Source: Calothrix sp. HK-06 (GTDB lineage: Bacteria > Cyanobacteriota > Cyanobacteriia > Cyanobacteriales > Nostocaceae). From it: a stretch of 64,000 bases of DNA. Position numbers and translations under genes: made by a program. Location of the stretch: the NCBI RefSeq assembly GCF_001904745.1, contig NZ_MRCD01000036.1:1-64000 (forward strand), read 5' to 3'. Shown piece by piece: positions 17,406 to 26,000 of this stretch. Positions within the stretch are counted from its first letter, which is position 1. Each line of letters opens with the position of its first letter. The notes beneath the pieces are model-generated. The model was given only the letters and a program-made list of their open reading frames with translations. It had not been told where the DNA came from and did not search any database.

Positions 17406-18497
17406 CTATGCGCTGGTTAGAAATTCCATTACATCCCCTTCTTGAACGACATATTCTTTTCCTTCCTTACGTAATAAACCCTTCTCTCTGGCGCCACTTA
17501 TCGAACCAGTACTTACTAAATCATTATAAGCAACAGTTTCCGCGCGGATAAAACAGCGCTCAAAATCTGAGTGTATAACACCTGCTGCTTGCGGTGCCTT
17601 CATTCCAGCTTTAATAGTCCAAGCGCGCGATTCTTTTTCGCCCGTGGTAAAATATGTCCGCAAACCTAACAGCGCGTAGGTAGCACGAATCAAAGATTTT
17701 AATCCACCTTCTTCTACACCTAAAGAAGCTAAAAAATCGGCTCTTTCTTCGGGTGGTAACTCAATTAACTCAGACTCTACTTGGGCAGAAACAACTACAA
17801 CTTGTGCTTTTTCTTGTCCTGCTATCGCGCGTACTTGCTCTACATACTTGTTACCACTTGCCAAGTCATCTTCCGATACATTTGCGGCAAAAATAATCGG
17901 TTTGGCAGTTAGTAACCCTAAAAACTTGATTGTTTCCTGTTCTTCGTCGGTTAAATCAATCTGACGAACTGACTTACCTTCGTTTAACTGTGCTGCTACT
18001 TTCTCTAATACTACTAACTCCGCTTGAGCTTCTTTAGAAGCACGTGCTTGTTTCTTTGTACGTTCGATACGCTTGTCAACTTGCCCTAGGTCAGCTAAGG
18101 CAAGTTCTAAATTAATAGTTTCTATATCCCGTACTGGGTCAACCGAACCAGAAACGTGAATAATATCATCATCATCGAAGCAGCGCACCATGTGAACGAT
18201 AGCATCTACCTCGCGGATGTTCGACAAGAAAGCATTACCCATTCCCTCACCTTTACTCGCACCCTTAATCAAACCAGCAATATCGACAAACTCAACCTGT
18301 GCTGGAACAATTTGCTTCGATGAGGAAAGTTTTGACAGAACGTTTAACCGTTCGTCAGGAACCGAAACAATACCGACGTTTGGGTCTTTGGTACAAAAAG
18401 GGAAGTTAGCAGCTTCTGCCTTGGCATTTTCGACCAAAGCATTGAATAAAGTTGATTTCCCTACGTTGGGCAACCCAACAATCCCAGCTCTGAGCAT
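17406..18497 (-). CDS. ychF: Redox-regulated ATPase/GTPase YchF
   Basis: A 363-aa protein of the usual YchF/Ola1 length. Features: P-loop GLPNVGKSTLFNALV at about 8-22, switch region FCTKDPNVG, the G3 site FVDIAGLIKGASKGEGMGN, the atypical NVSEDD in place of NKxD that favours ATP over GTP, a coiled-coil insert (about 130-200) and the C-terminal TGS-like domain (LRTYFTTGEKESRAWTIKAG, DFERCFIRAE). YchF binds ribosomes and the proteasome-like system and modulates translation and oxidative stress response. Housekeeping gene; starts 14 bp left of an AT-rich stretch of TATATATATA. Confidence 0.95.
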   Translation of the reverse strand: MLRAGIVGLPNVGKSTLFNALVENAKAEAANFPFCTKDPNVGIVSVPDERLNVLSKLSSSKQIVPAQVEFVDIAGLIKGASKGEGMGNAFLSNIREVDAIVHMVRCFDDDDIIHVSGSVDPVRDIETINLELALADLGQVDKRIERTKKQARASKEAQAELVVLEKVAAQLNEGKSVRQIDLTDEEQETIKFLGLLTAKPIIFAANVSEDDLASGNKYVEQVRAIAGQEKAQVVVVSAQVESELIELPPEERADFLASLGVEEGGLKSLIRATYALLGLRTYFTTGEKESRAWTIKAGMKAPQAAGVIHSDFERCFIRAETVAYNDLVSTGSISGAREKGLLRKEGKEYVVQEGDVMEFLTSA

Positions 18498-18576
18498 ATA
18501 TATATATAAAGCATCGCGTCTCTTACTGTTGCAAGGATATCAAATGTAACGCACTAGTGGGGAACGAAGAAACCAT

Positions 18577-18646
18577 AAAGAAACCCGGTTTCTACGCAAA
18601 ATGTTTATTCCTATTACAATCTTTCGACAAAAAAACCGGGTTTCTC
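18577..18646. repeat. Pair of AGAAACCCGGTTTCT-type palindromes
   Basis: Copies at about 18578-18594 and 18629-18645 in opposite-leaning versions (AAACCCGGTTTCT and AAACCGGGTTTCT), like the pairs at 10993 and 41469. The surrounding gap 18498-18755 otherwise holds no gene. Confidence 0.7.
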
Positions 18647-18782
18647 ATATTTTTTCTGTATCTAATCTATCAATAATGCGCGTTAATTATTTTCATCAAA
18701 AATTAATTTCATATTTATACAAATTTTAGGTAAAGTAGATTTATCCCAAGACGTAATGGTCTTACTAACACTTCAGGTAATT

Positions 18783-19148
18783 ATGGGGAAACCAATCCTT
18801 TATAAATCTATTCGCATTTTGTTCTCTATATTCACACTGCCAGTTATAGCACTCTTTTCACAAGCTGCACTGGCAGAGGAATGTAATATCCAGCTTCACA
18901 ACAGTAGCAGCTTTAAAATTCGTGAAGTCAAGATGTCACATGTTGATAAAGATGATTGGGGAGAAAATCTTGTTGATAATCTTGAAGATAAAGTTGTCTG
19001 GCAAAATCAATCAGTTAACATGCACTTTGACCGCGATAGCGATAAGTGTTTATATGATATGAAAATTATCAATGAACACAACCAAGAAGAAAAACTTCAC
19101 GGTGTAAACTTATGCGAAAACTCCGATTTTGAAATTTCAGATGAGTAA
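18783..19148 (+). CDS. Small secreted protein of unknown function
   Basis: When started at ATG 18783 the protein is 121 aa with a clear signal peptide (basic start KPILYKSIRIL, hydrophobic FSIFTLPVIALFSQ, cleavage after ALA). The mature part of about 90 residues is acidic, with three Cys (ECNIQL, KCLYDM, NLCEN), which could form a disulfide in the periplasm or lumen. An upstream in-frame ATG (18756) adds nine residues but spoils the signal layout. I do not recognise the family; a beta-sandwich of about 90 residues binding some ligand is plausible. Confidence 0.6.
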   Translation: MGKPILYKSIRILFSIFTLPVIALFSQAALAEECNIQLHNSSSFKIREVKMSHVDKDDWGENLVDNLEDKVVWQNQSVNMHFDRDSDKCLYDMKIINEHNQEEKLHGVNLCENSDFEISDE

Positions 19149-19171
19149 ATAAACTATAACTCTTATACAAT

Positions 19172-19200
19172 TCTTGTGGAACGGCTGTCCCCAGCCGTCT
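19172..19200. repeat. Dispersed palindromic repeat (CTTGTGGAACGGGC family)
   Basis: CTTGTGGAACGGCTGTCC then CCAGCCGT, a divergent member of the family at 6524, 42800, 48405, 49660, 52007 and 59340. It stands after the stop of the small secreted gene. Confidence 0.6.
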
Positions 19201-19208
19201 ATTTTCTA

Positions 19209-19415
19209 TTAAGGCACCGTCTGCGGAATCGGCGCCGGCACAGGTTGAGGAATAGGCGCCGGAACTGGTTCAGGTACTGGTTCAGGTATTGGTTGTGGTG
19301 TTGGGCTAGGTATAATACCTGGTTCCGGGTTAGGTGATGGTTGTGGACTTGGTAATGGGCTAGGACCAGGTGTAGGAATTTGTGGTTCGGGTATAGATAT
19401 TAAGCTGGGAATCAT
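19209..19415 (-). CDS. Proline-rich small ORF (68 aa)
   Basis: An ATG-started frame encoding mostly Pro with Glu, Ser, Gln and Ile, in P-x-P-x-P and PEPVPEPVPAPIPQP-type repeats. Such low-complexity stretches usually belong to linkers of secreted proteins. No signal peptide is present and no ribosome binding site is convincing, so this may be the remnant of a longer envelope protein or a chance product of the short repeat. It sits between the small secreted gene and the decarboxylase gene. Confidence 0.3.
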   Translation of the reverse strand: MIPSLISIPEPQIPTPGPSPLPSPQPSPNPEPGIIPSPTPQPIPEPVPEPVPAPIPQPVPAPIPQTVP

Positions 19416-19488
19416 ATTAAATGGGTAAGGGTTAAAGTTCTTTCTATCTTCACTCTCATCTTTTAATTACTTGTTGCCATCTATCGAA

Positions 19489-20976
19489 ATGACGAATCGT
19501 GTTTCGCAAGCTCAAACACCTTTACTGACTGCGCTTTATGAATGTGCCAAATCATCACACGCGCCTTTTTATACCCCTGGACATAAACGAGGTGTGGGAA
19601 TTTCAGCTTCTCTTATAGATATATTTGGTTCTGCGGTGTTTGCTGCGGACTTACCAGAATTAACTGAGTTGGATAATTTATTTGCACCATCCGGTGTAAT
19701 TAACGAAGCACAGCTGTTAGCAGCAGAAGCATTCGGCGCCGCGCGTACTTGGTTTTTAGTAAATGGTTCCACATGCGGTATCGAAGCGGCGATTTTGGCA
19801 ACTTGCAATGCAGGAGATAAAATCATTCTGCCACGCAATGTTCATTCATCGGTAATTGCTGGCTTAATTCTTTCTGGCGCCATACCAATTTTTATCAATC
19901 CTGAATACGACACAGTTTTAGATATTGCCCATAGTATTACACCCGTTCAGGTTGCACTAGCACTTCATCAAAATCCTGATGCCAAAGCAGTATTAATGGT
20001 ATATCCAACTTATTACGGTGTTTGTGGTGATGTAGTCGCTATCGCAAACAAAGTACATCAATATAATATCCCGTTAATTTTAGACGAAGCACACGGCGCC
20101 CATTTTGCCTTTCATCCAGAACTTCCGATATCAGGTTTAGCAGCAGGTGCTGATATTTGTGTCCAGTCTATACACAAAACTTTGGGCGCCATGACACAAG
20201 CATCAATGCTGCACGCTCAAGGAAACATAGTAAACTACGACCGAATCAGTAAAGCATTGCAATTAGTCCAATCAACAAGCCCAAGTTATATATTAATGGC
20301 TTCACTTGATGCAGCACGCGCGCAAATGGCATTACACGGCAACTCTCTAATTACCCAAATATTACAACTAGCACACACCGCGCGCGAAAACCTCAAGAAC
20401 ATCCCAGGTCTATCATCACTCCATCAAAGTCTGCCTTATCAAGGGGGGTTGGGGGGATTTAACTTAGACCCAACCCGTTTAACAATAAACGTCTCCAACT
20501 TTGGAATTACAGGATTTGAAGCAGACGAAATACTAGAAACTCAACTCGAAGTTAGAAGTGAACTAGCATCACTGCAAAATCTCACATTCATTATTAGCAT
20601 TGGCAACACCCAACAAGACATCGATAAATTAATACAAGCTTTTAACACCCTAGCTGCAATGGCGCCTGTAAATAAAAACAACACAAAATTAAATAGTACA
20701 AATCTATGGAATAATCTTGCTGCATTAAACAACTCATTACACATCTCTCCGCGCGAAGCTTACTTTGCAGCAACCGAAACCTTACCACTTGACCAAGCTT
20801 ACTCGCGCATAAGTGCCGAAACAATATGTCCTTACCCTCCGGGTATTCCTGTATTAATGTCTGGAGAAATAATAACCAAAGAAGCTCTAGAATACCTTCA
20901 AAAAGTCAAAATATTAGGAGGTTTTTTAACTGGTTGTACCGATACCAGTTTAAAAACCCTAAAAGTTATCGTTTAA
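19489..20976 (+). CDS. PLP-dependent Orn/Lys/Arg decarboxylase family protein
   Basis: A 495-aa protein from ATG 19489 (a TTG six codons upstream is less likely). It has the family's opening PFYTPGHKRG, the pyridoxal phosphate pocket with NGSTCGIEAAILA, HSSVIAGLILSG, and the Schiff-base lysine segment DICVQSIHKTLGAMTQASML; the Asp and His of DEAHGAH bind the cofactor. The C-terminal Orn/DC_C-like domain ends with CPYPPGIPVLMSGE. It probably decarboxylates arginine or lysine, giving agmatine or cadaverine for polyamine synthesis. Substrate choice is not visible. Seven GGCGCC sites lie within or next to it. The P450 gene follows on the same strand after about 100 bp. Confidence 0.9.
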   Translation: MTNRVSQAQTPLLTALYECAKSSHAPFYTPGHKRGVGISASLIDIFGSAVFAADLPELTELDNLFAPSGVINEAQLLAAEAFGAARTWFLVNGSTCGIEAAILATCNAGDKIILPRNVHSSVIAGLILSGAIPIFINPEYDTVLDIAHSITPVQVALALHQNPDAKAVLMVYPTYYGVCGDVVAIANKVHQYNIPLILDEAHGAHFAFHPELPISGLAAGADICVQSIHKTLGAMTQASMLHAQGNIVNYDRISKALQLVQSTSPSYILMASLDAARAQMALHGNSLITQILQLAHTARENLKNIPGLSSLHQSLPYQGGLGGFNLDPTRLTINVSNFGITGFEADEILETQLEVRSELASLQNLTFIISIGNTQQDIDKLIQAFNTLAAMAPVNKNNTKLNSTNLWNNLAALNNSLHISPREAYFAATETLPLDQAYSRISAETICPYPPGIPVLMSGEIITKEALEYLQKVKILGGFLTGCTDTSLKTLKVIV

Positions 20977-20989
20977 TTTCATATACCAA

Positions 20990-21074
20990 ACTTATCCTCT
21001 AGGAATTTTGGCGCCGTTTGAGATTTTCCTAGAGGATATATTTATACTCAACTTATCCTCTAGGAATTTTGGCG
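20990..21074 (+). promoter_or_regulatory. Three-copy repeat forming alternative hairpins over the P450 start
   Basis: ACTTATCCTCTAGGAATTTT followed by GGCG is present as an exact 24-bp direct repeat at 20990-21013 and 21051-21074; the second copy ends at the base before ATG 21075 and contains its only Shine-Dalgarno-like AGGA (21062-21065). Between them, 21026-21038 is the exact reverse complement of the 13-base core (20993-21005 and 21054-21066). RNA could therefore form hairpin A (first and middle copy, 20-nt loop) or hairpin B (middle and last copy, 15-nt loop, hiding the ribosome binding site), which exclude each other. Alternatively each TCCTCTAGGA is a small palindrome and the three are protein-binding operators. 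Either is inference; the repeats themselves are seen directly. Confidence 0.65.
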
Positions 21075-22331
21075 ATGCTTAATAACAGTGATTTGGCACA
21101 AATTGACTACTCTCCTCTATCACCAGAACACCAAGGAAATCCTTATGAGTTCTATGCGAGAGCAAGAAAGGAATACCCAGTATTTTACAGTCCAATGCTC
21201 AAACTTTGGATTGTAACTCGTTACGCGGAGATTACTCAAGTTTTAAAAGATACAAGCCGCTTTTCTTCTGCTAACTCGAATCTCGTTGATTTAGAAATCA
21301 GTCCAGAGGTAGAAGCTATTTTGAAAGAAGGATATCCAAATATGCCCCGTCCTAGCCTTGTGGATAACGATCCACCTGGACATACACGCATTCGTAGTTT
21401 GGTAAGTAGTGTATTAACACCCGCGCGCATTGCTGCATTAGAACCTTACATAGAAGCAACAGCAAATGCATTAGTAGACGACTGGATTAATTCTGGGCGC
21501 GTTGATATTATAAAAGGTTTTGCCTCTCCATTACCCCTGTTTATTATTGGTGATTTTTTGGGCATTCCCCGTCAAGATATTCAAACGGTTAAAAAATGGT
21601 GTGATGATTGGTTGATAATACTTTCTGGGGGGGCGCCTGTAGAGCAGCATGTTGGATGCGCTCGCAGTTTTGTGTCTTTGCAGCACTACGTTGCAGATAT
21701 TTTAAAACAGCGCTCTATAAATCCCCAAGATGACTTACTAACAGGGTTACTTAACGCCAGTTTGGAAGGAGAAGCGAATCTTTCAACACCGGAAATTATT
21801 AGTTTAGTTATGCAATTGCTATTTGCAGGACATGAAACTACTGCTAATTTGATAGGTAACGCCGTCGCTTTATTAGTGCAACACCCGGAACAATTAGAAG
21901 CTTTGCGCCAAAATCCGAGTTTGGCAGTTAATGCGGTGGAAGAGGTAATGCGTTTTGAGTCTCCTGTACCGGGATTAATTCGTACAACTACCGAAGCAGT
22001 GGAATTAGGTGGAGTGCAGTTACCTAAAGGCGCGCGCTTGCAGCTACTATACGCATCGGGTAATCGCGATAACATCCAGTTTCCAGAGCCAGAACGTTTT
22101 GACATTCACCGCATTCCTAACGGCAAGCATTTAGGTTTCGGTGGGGGTATCCACTACTGCGTTGGTGTAGCACTTGCACGTTTGGAAGGAAGAATTGCGC
22201 TAGAAGTGCTAGCTCAACGCTTGCCAAATTTGCGGATGGTTCCCAACCAAGAAATTGCTTATGTACCAAGTATCATCATTCGCGGGTTATTAAAGTTTTT
22301 AGTCGAGTGGGATTTAGGGCATAATTGCTAA
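21075..22331 (+). CDS. Cytochrome P450 (soluble bacterial class)
   Basis: A 418-aa P450. The I-helix oxygen motif is AGHETT (about 251-256), the ExxR pair is E290/R293 (EEVMRFESP), and the haem-binding loop FGGGIHYCVGVALARLE has the thiolate Cys362. There is no N-terminal membrane anchor, so it is a soluble enzyme needing ferredoxin and ferredoxin reductase. The layout (GNPYEFYARAR start, DPPGHTRIRSLV) is that of the CYP107-like group that hydroxylates small natural products, lipids or terpenoids. ATG 21075 was chosen because the repeat carrying AGGA ends just before it; a TTG two codons upstream is the alternative. Its leader is described separately. Confidence 0.9.
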   Translation: MLNNSDLAQIDYSPLSPEHQGNPYEFYARARKEYPVFYSPMLKLWIVTRYAEITQVLKDTSRFSSANSNLVDLEISPEVEAILKEGYPNMPRPSLVDNDPPGHTRIRSLVSSVLTPARIAALEPYIEATANALVDDWINSGRVDIIKGFASPLPLFIIGDFLGIPRQDIQTVKKWCDDWLIILSGGAPVEQHVGCARSFVSLQHYVADILKQRSINPQDDLLTGLLNASLEGEANLSTPEIISLVMQLLFAGHETTANLIGNAVALLVQHPEQLEALRQNPSLAVNAVEEVMRFESPVPGLIRTTTEAVELGGVQLPKGARLQLLYASGNRDNIQFPEPERFDIHRIPNGKHLGFGGGIHYCVGVALARLEGRIALEVLAQRLPNLRMVPNQEIAYVPSIIIRGLLKFLVEWDLGHNC

Positions 22332-22454
22332 CCCATTCACTTCGGCAAAGCGGGGAATGTTAAACTTTCTTAACAGAAAGTATGTTCAATTTGACCCGCT
22401 CGCTGGGAACTCTAACTTCATAGTTACAAAAGTGCAGAGTGTGAGGTTGAGGTT

Positions 22455-22964
22455 ATGCTGTCCGCGATTAATCTTCCAGGTTACGAAATTACCGAAGTGA
22501 TTGACGAGGGACTAAGTACGATTATTTATCGAGGTGTGTCGCAATTACACAAGCAAAACGTCATCCTCAAGGTTTTAGCGGCAGAGTATCCCACCTTAGA
22601 GCAGATTGCTCGCCTCAAACATGAATATATTCTCACAGGAAGCCTCGATTTAGAGGGAATTGTCAAAGTTTTGCGGTTGGAAAATCACCAAAAGCGATTA
22701 ATCTTGGTACTACAAGACTTTGGTGGCATTAGTCTCAAAAAATTCCTCTGTACTGAAATATCTATTGAATATTTTGTCAGCATTGCCGTACAACTAGCTA
22801 GAGCATTAGTATCGCTGCATACTCATCACATTATTCATAAAGATATTAAGCCCAGCAATATCATTATTAATCCCCAATCAGGACAAGTCAAAATTACAGA
22901 TTTTAGCATTGCTTCGCGTTTAGATAAAGAAACTCCACAATCAACTAATATCATGTCCGGTTGA
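22455..22964 (+). CDS. 5' part of an interrupted Ser/Thr kinase hybrid
   Basis: This 169-aa frame is the N-terminal part of the kinase domain whose remainder begins at 23044. Visible are a degenerate glycine loop (IDEGLSTIIYRGV), the ATP-binding Lys39 (VILKVLAAE), the catalytic loop HIIHKDIKPSN (Asp130) and DFS (149-151) where kinases normally have DFG. It ends four codons inside the inserted 90-bp palindrome, at TGA 22962-22964, so it lacks the APE-motif region and the C-lobe and is unlikely to be active as a kinase. Before the insertion the gene would have coded for about 1820 aa. Confidence 0.85.
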   Translation: MLSAINLPGYEITEVIDEGLSTIIYRGVSQLHKQNVILKVLAAEYPTLEQIARLKHEYILTGSLDLEGIVKVLRLENHQKRLILVLQDFGGISLKKFLCTEISIEYFVSIAVQLARALVSLHTHHIIHKDIKPSNIIINPQSGQVKITDFSIASRLDKETPQSTNIMSG

Positions 22965-23039
22965 TTACCCATAATGTAGAGACGTTACATGTAACGTCTC
23001 TACGGTAATTTTATTACGGTTATGCCGCCGGACATGATA
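22950..23039. mobile_element. 90-bp palindromic MITE-like insertion with TAAT target duplication
   Basis: The inserted segment is flanked by TAAT on both sides (22946-22949 and 23040-23043). Its ends match inversely over 13 bp when flanks are included (ATATCATGTCCGG at 22948-22960; CCGGACATGATAT at 23028-23040), and it has a perfect 28-bp palindrome of the GTAGAGACG family at its centre (22976-23003). Removing 94 bp (the element plus one TAAT) joins the two kinase frames exactly and gives the continuous sequence PQSTNLSQIEGTLAYMSPEQ, as expected of this kinase family. It is too short to code for a transposase, so it was moved by one supplied in trans. Confidence 0.85.
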
Positions 23040-23073
23040 TAATCTCAGTCAAATCGAAGGGACGTTAGCGTAT

Positions 23074-26000
23074 ATGTCTCCAGAACAAACCGGAAGAATG
23101 AACCGGGTTGTGGACTACCGCAGTGATTTTTACTCGTTGGGGGTAACTTTTTATGAAATACTCTCAGGTCAGTTACCGTTTGCTAGCTTAGACCCCTTAG
23201 AAATAATTTACTGTCATCTTGCTCGGCAACCAAAGCCAATTCAAGAATTAAACCCAGAAATTCCCTTTCCTATTGCTGCAATTGTTACTAAATTGATGGC
23301 GAAAAATGCCGAAGACAGATATCAAACCGCAGTCGGACTATTAGCCGATTTAGAATTTTGCCTCGACCATATCCAAAATCTGGGCCAAAATCTGGGGGAT
23401 GTAACTCAATTTATACCAGGAAAAAAAGACCATGCAGCCCAACTCTTAATTCCTCAAAAACTCTACGGACGAGAGCAAGAAATATCAGCGCTCTTAGCTG
23501 CATTTGACCGCGTTAGCCAAAGTCACAGTGATACCGAAGGTTATGCCCGAAGGGCTGAAATTATACTAGTATCTGGGTACTCTGGTATTGGTAAGTCGTC
23601 TTTAGTTGCTGAAGTACATAAGCCAATAGTGCGCCAGCATGGTTATTTTATCAGTGGCAAATTTGACCAACTAGGACGTAATATCCCTTATGCTTCTCTA
23701 ATTCAAGCTTTTCAATCATTGATGCGACAATTACTTACCGAAAGTGCTGATAAACTACAAAATTGGCAAGAAAAATTATTAACGGCTTTAGGCGCCAACG
23801 GGCAAGTTATAATTGATGTTATCCCAGAAGTTGAATTAATTATTGGTAAGCAACCTGAAGTACCTCAATTAGGCGCCACAGAATCACAAAAGCGTTTTCA
23901 TCGAGTATTTCAACAATTTATTCAAGTTTTTACCCAACCAGAACATCCTCTAGTACTATTTTTAGATGACTTACAATGGGCTGATACTGCTTCTTTAAAC
24001 TTAATACAAGTTTTAATGACTAATTTTGATAGTAATAATTTACTATTAATTGGAGCGTATCGTGATAACGAAGTAAGTGCTGCTCATCCGTTAATTAATA
24101 CATTGTCAGAAATAGAACAAGTTGGAACGGTAATTAATAACATTGTCCTGCGTCCGTTGTCCCTTCCTCATGTACAAAAAATTGTCGCGGATACATTAAG
24201 CAATACAGGAAGCATAGACAACTTAGCAGAGCTACTGTTTTATAAAACTCAGGGAAATCCTTTTTTTGTTACTCAATTATTAAATACATTATATCAAGAA
24301 AAACTTTTAAAATTTGATTTTGATAAAGAACAATGGGTGTGGGATATTCAAGACATACTTAGTAAAGGAATAGCTGATAAAAGTATTGTTGAGTTAATTG
24401 CATCCAATATTGAAAAACTGCCAGAAGAAACACAGAAGATATTAAAGCTAGCTGCTTGTATTGGTTCGCATTTTAGTTTATATGTTTTGGCAACCATCAG
24501 CGAAAAAAGTTTGTTAGCTGTCGCATCAGCTTTAGACTCAGCTTTACAACAGGGTTTAATATTAGCCCTTAATAATCATTATAAAATACCATTACTATTT
24601 GCCTCGGAGGAGTTAGAGGTACTTGACTTTGATGAAACGCGCGTTAAATATAGATTTTTACACGACCGGGTACAACAAGCTGCTTATGCTTTGATTCCAG
24701 AAGATTTAAAAAAAGAAACTCATCGAAGAATTGGGCAATTACTTTTAAAGAATACCTCCCAATCAAAACTAGAAGCAAATATTTTTGATATTGTCAATCA
24801 GTTAAATGTAGGAATTGATAGGCTAACTCAATTAGAAAAACATGAATTGGCAAAATTAAATTTAATTGCAGGTAGAAAAGCTAAAGCATCAGCAGCTTAC
24901 GAAGGCGCCTTTAAATATTTGTCTGTTGGCTTAGAGTTATTATCACCTTCTAGTTGGGAGTCTGAATATAATTTAACGTTATCAATATATGAAGAAGCGG
25001 CGGAAGCAGCTTATCTAACTGGAAATTTTGCAGACACACTATGGGCTGATATTGTCCTAAAGCACGCAAAAAATATTTTGGATAAAGTAAAAGTTTATGA
25101 AGTTAAAATTCTCACAAAAATAGCACAAAATAAATTACTCGAAGCAGTTCGGCTAGGGTTAGAAGTACTAGATTTATTGGACGTTAAACTCCCAGAATCA
25201 CCTACACCTGCTGATGTTCAGTTAGCTTTACAAGAAACAGCAACCAACTTACAAGAAAGATGCATCTCTGATTTAATAAACCTACCTCTAATGACGGATG
25301 CTCGCCAAATAGCAGCTATGCGAATGTTATCAATTACCTGTTTTCCAACCATTACTGCGGCGCCTGCATTATTTCCACTAACTGTATTTTCTCAAATCAA
25401 TCTATCAATTAAATATGGGAACGCTCCTTTCTCAACCTTTGCTTATGCTACTTATGGGCTAATTTTACAAGGATTTTGTCAAGACATTGAAAGTTGTTAT
25501 AAGTTTGGTAAATTGGCTTTAAGCCTTGTAGAGCAGCTAAATGCCTTAGAATTAAAAGCGAAGACGTTTTTTATGGTAGCTGTATCTACAAAACATGGGA
25601 AAGAGCATATTCGAGATACTTTACATCTTTTTCAAAAAGCATATGAGAGTGGATTGGAAAATGGAGATTTAGAATATGTTGGTCATGCTGTTGTAAACCG
25701 ATTTCAATATGCATATTTTGCTGCTGGAGAACTCACTTCCTTATCACGGGAAATAGCAGATGTTAATGATTTAATGAAATTCAAGCAAGCGGCTAGTTTA
25801 AATCATCTTGCTACCTTACAACAGGTAGTTCTAAATTTAACGGTTCAAGTTGAGCAACCTTGTTATTTAGTTGGTGTTTATAACGAAGAAACTACACTAC
25901 CTATTCAACTGGTGGCAAATGACCGAATTGGACTCCATTTCTTTTATCTCCACAAAGTTATCCTCTGCTATTTATTTGGGGAATATGAGCAAGCTGTGGT

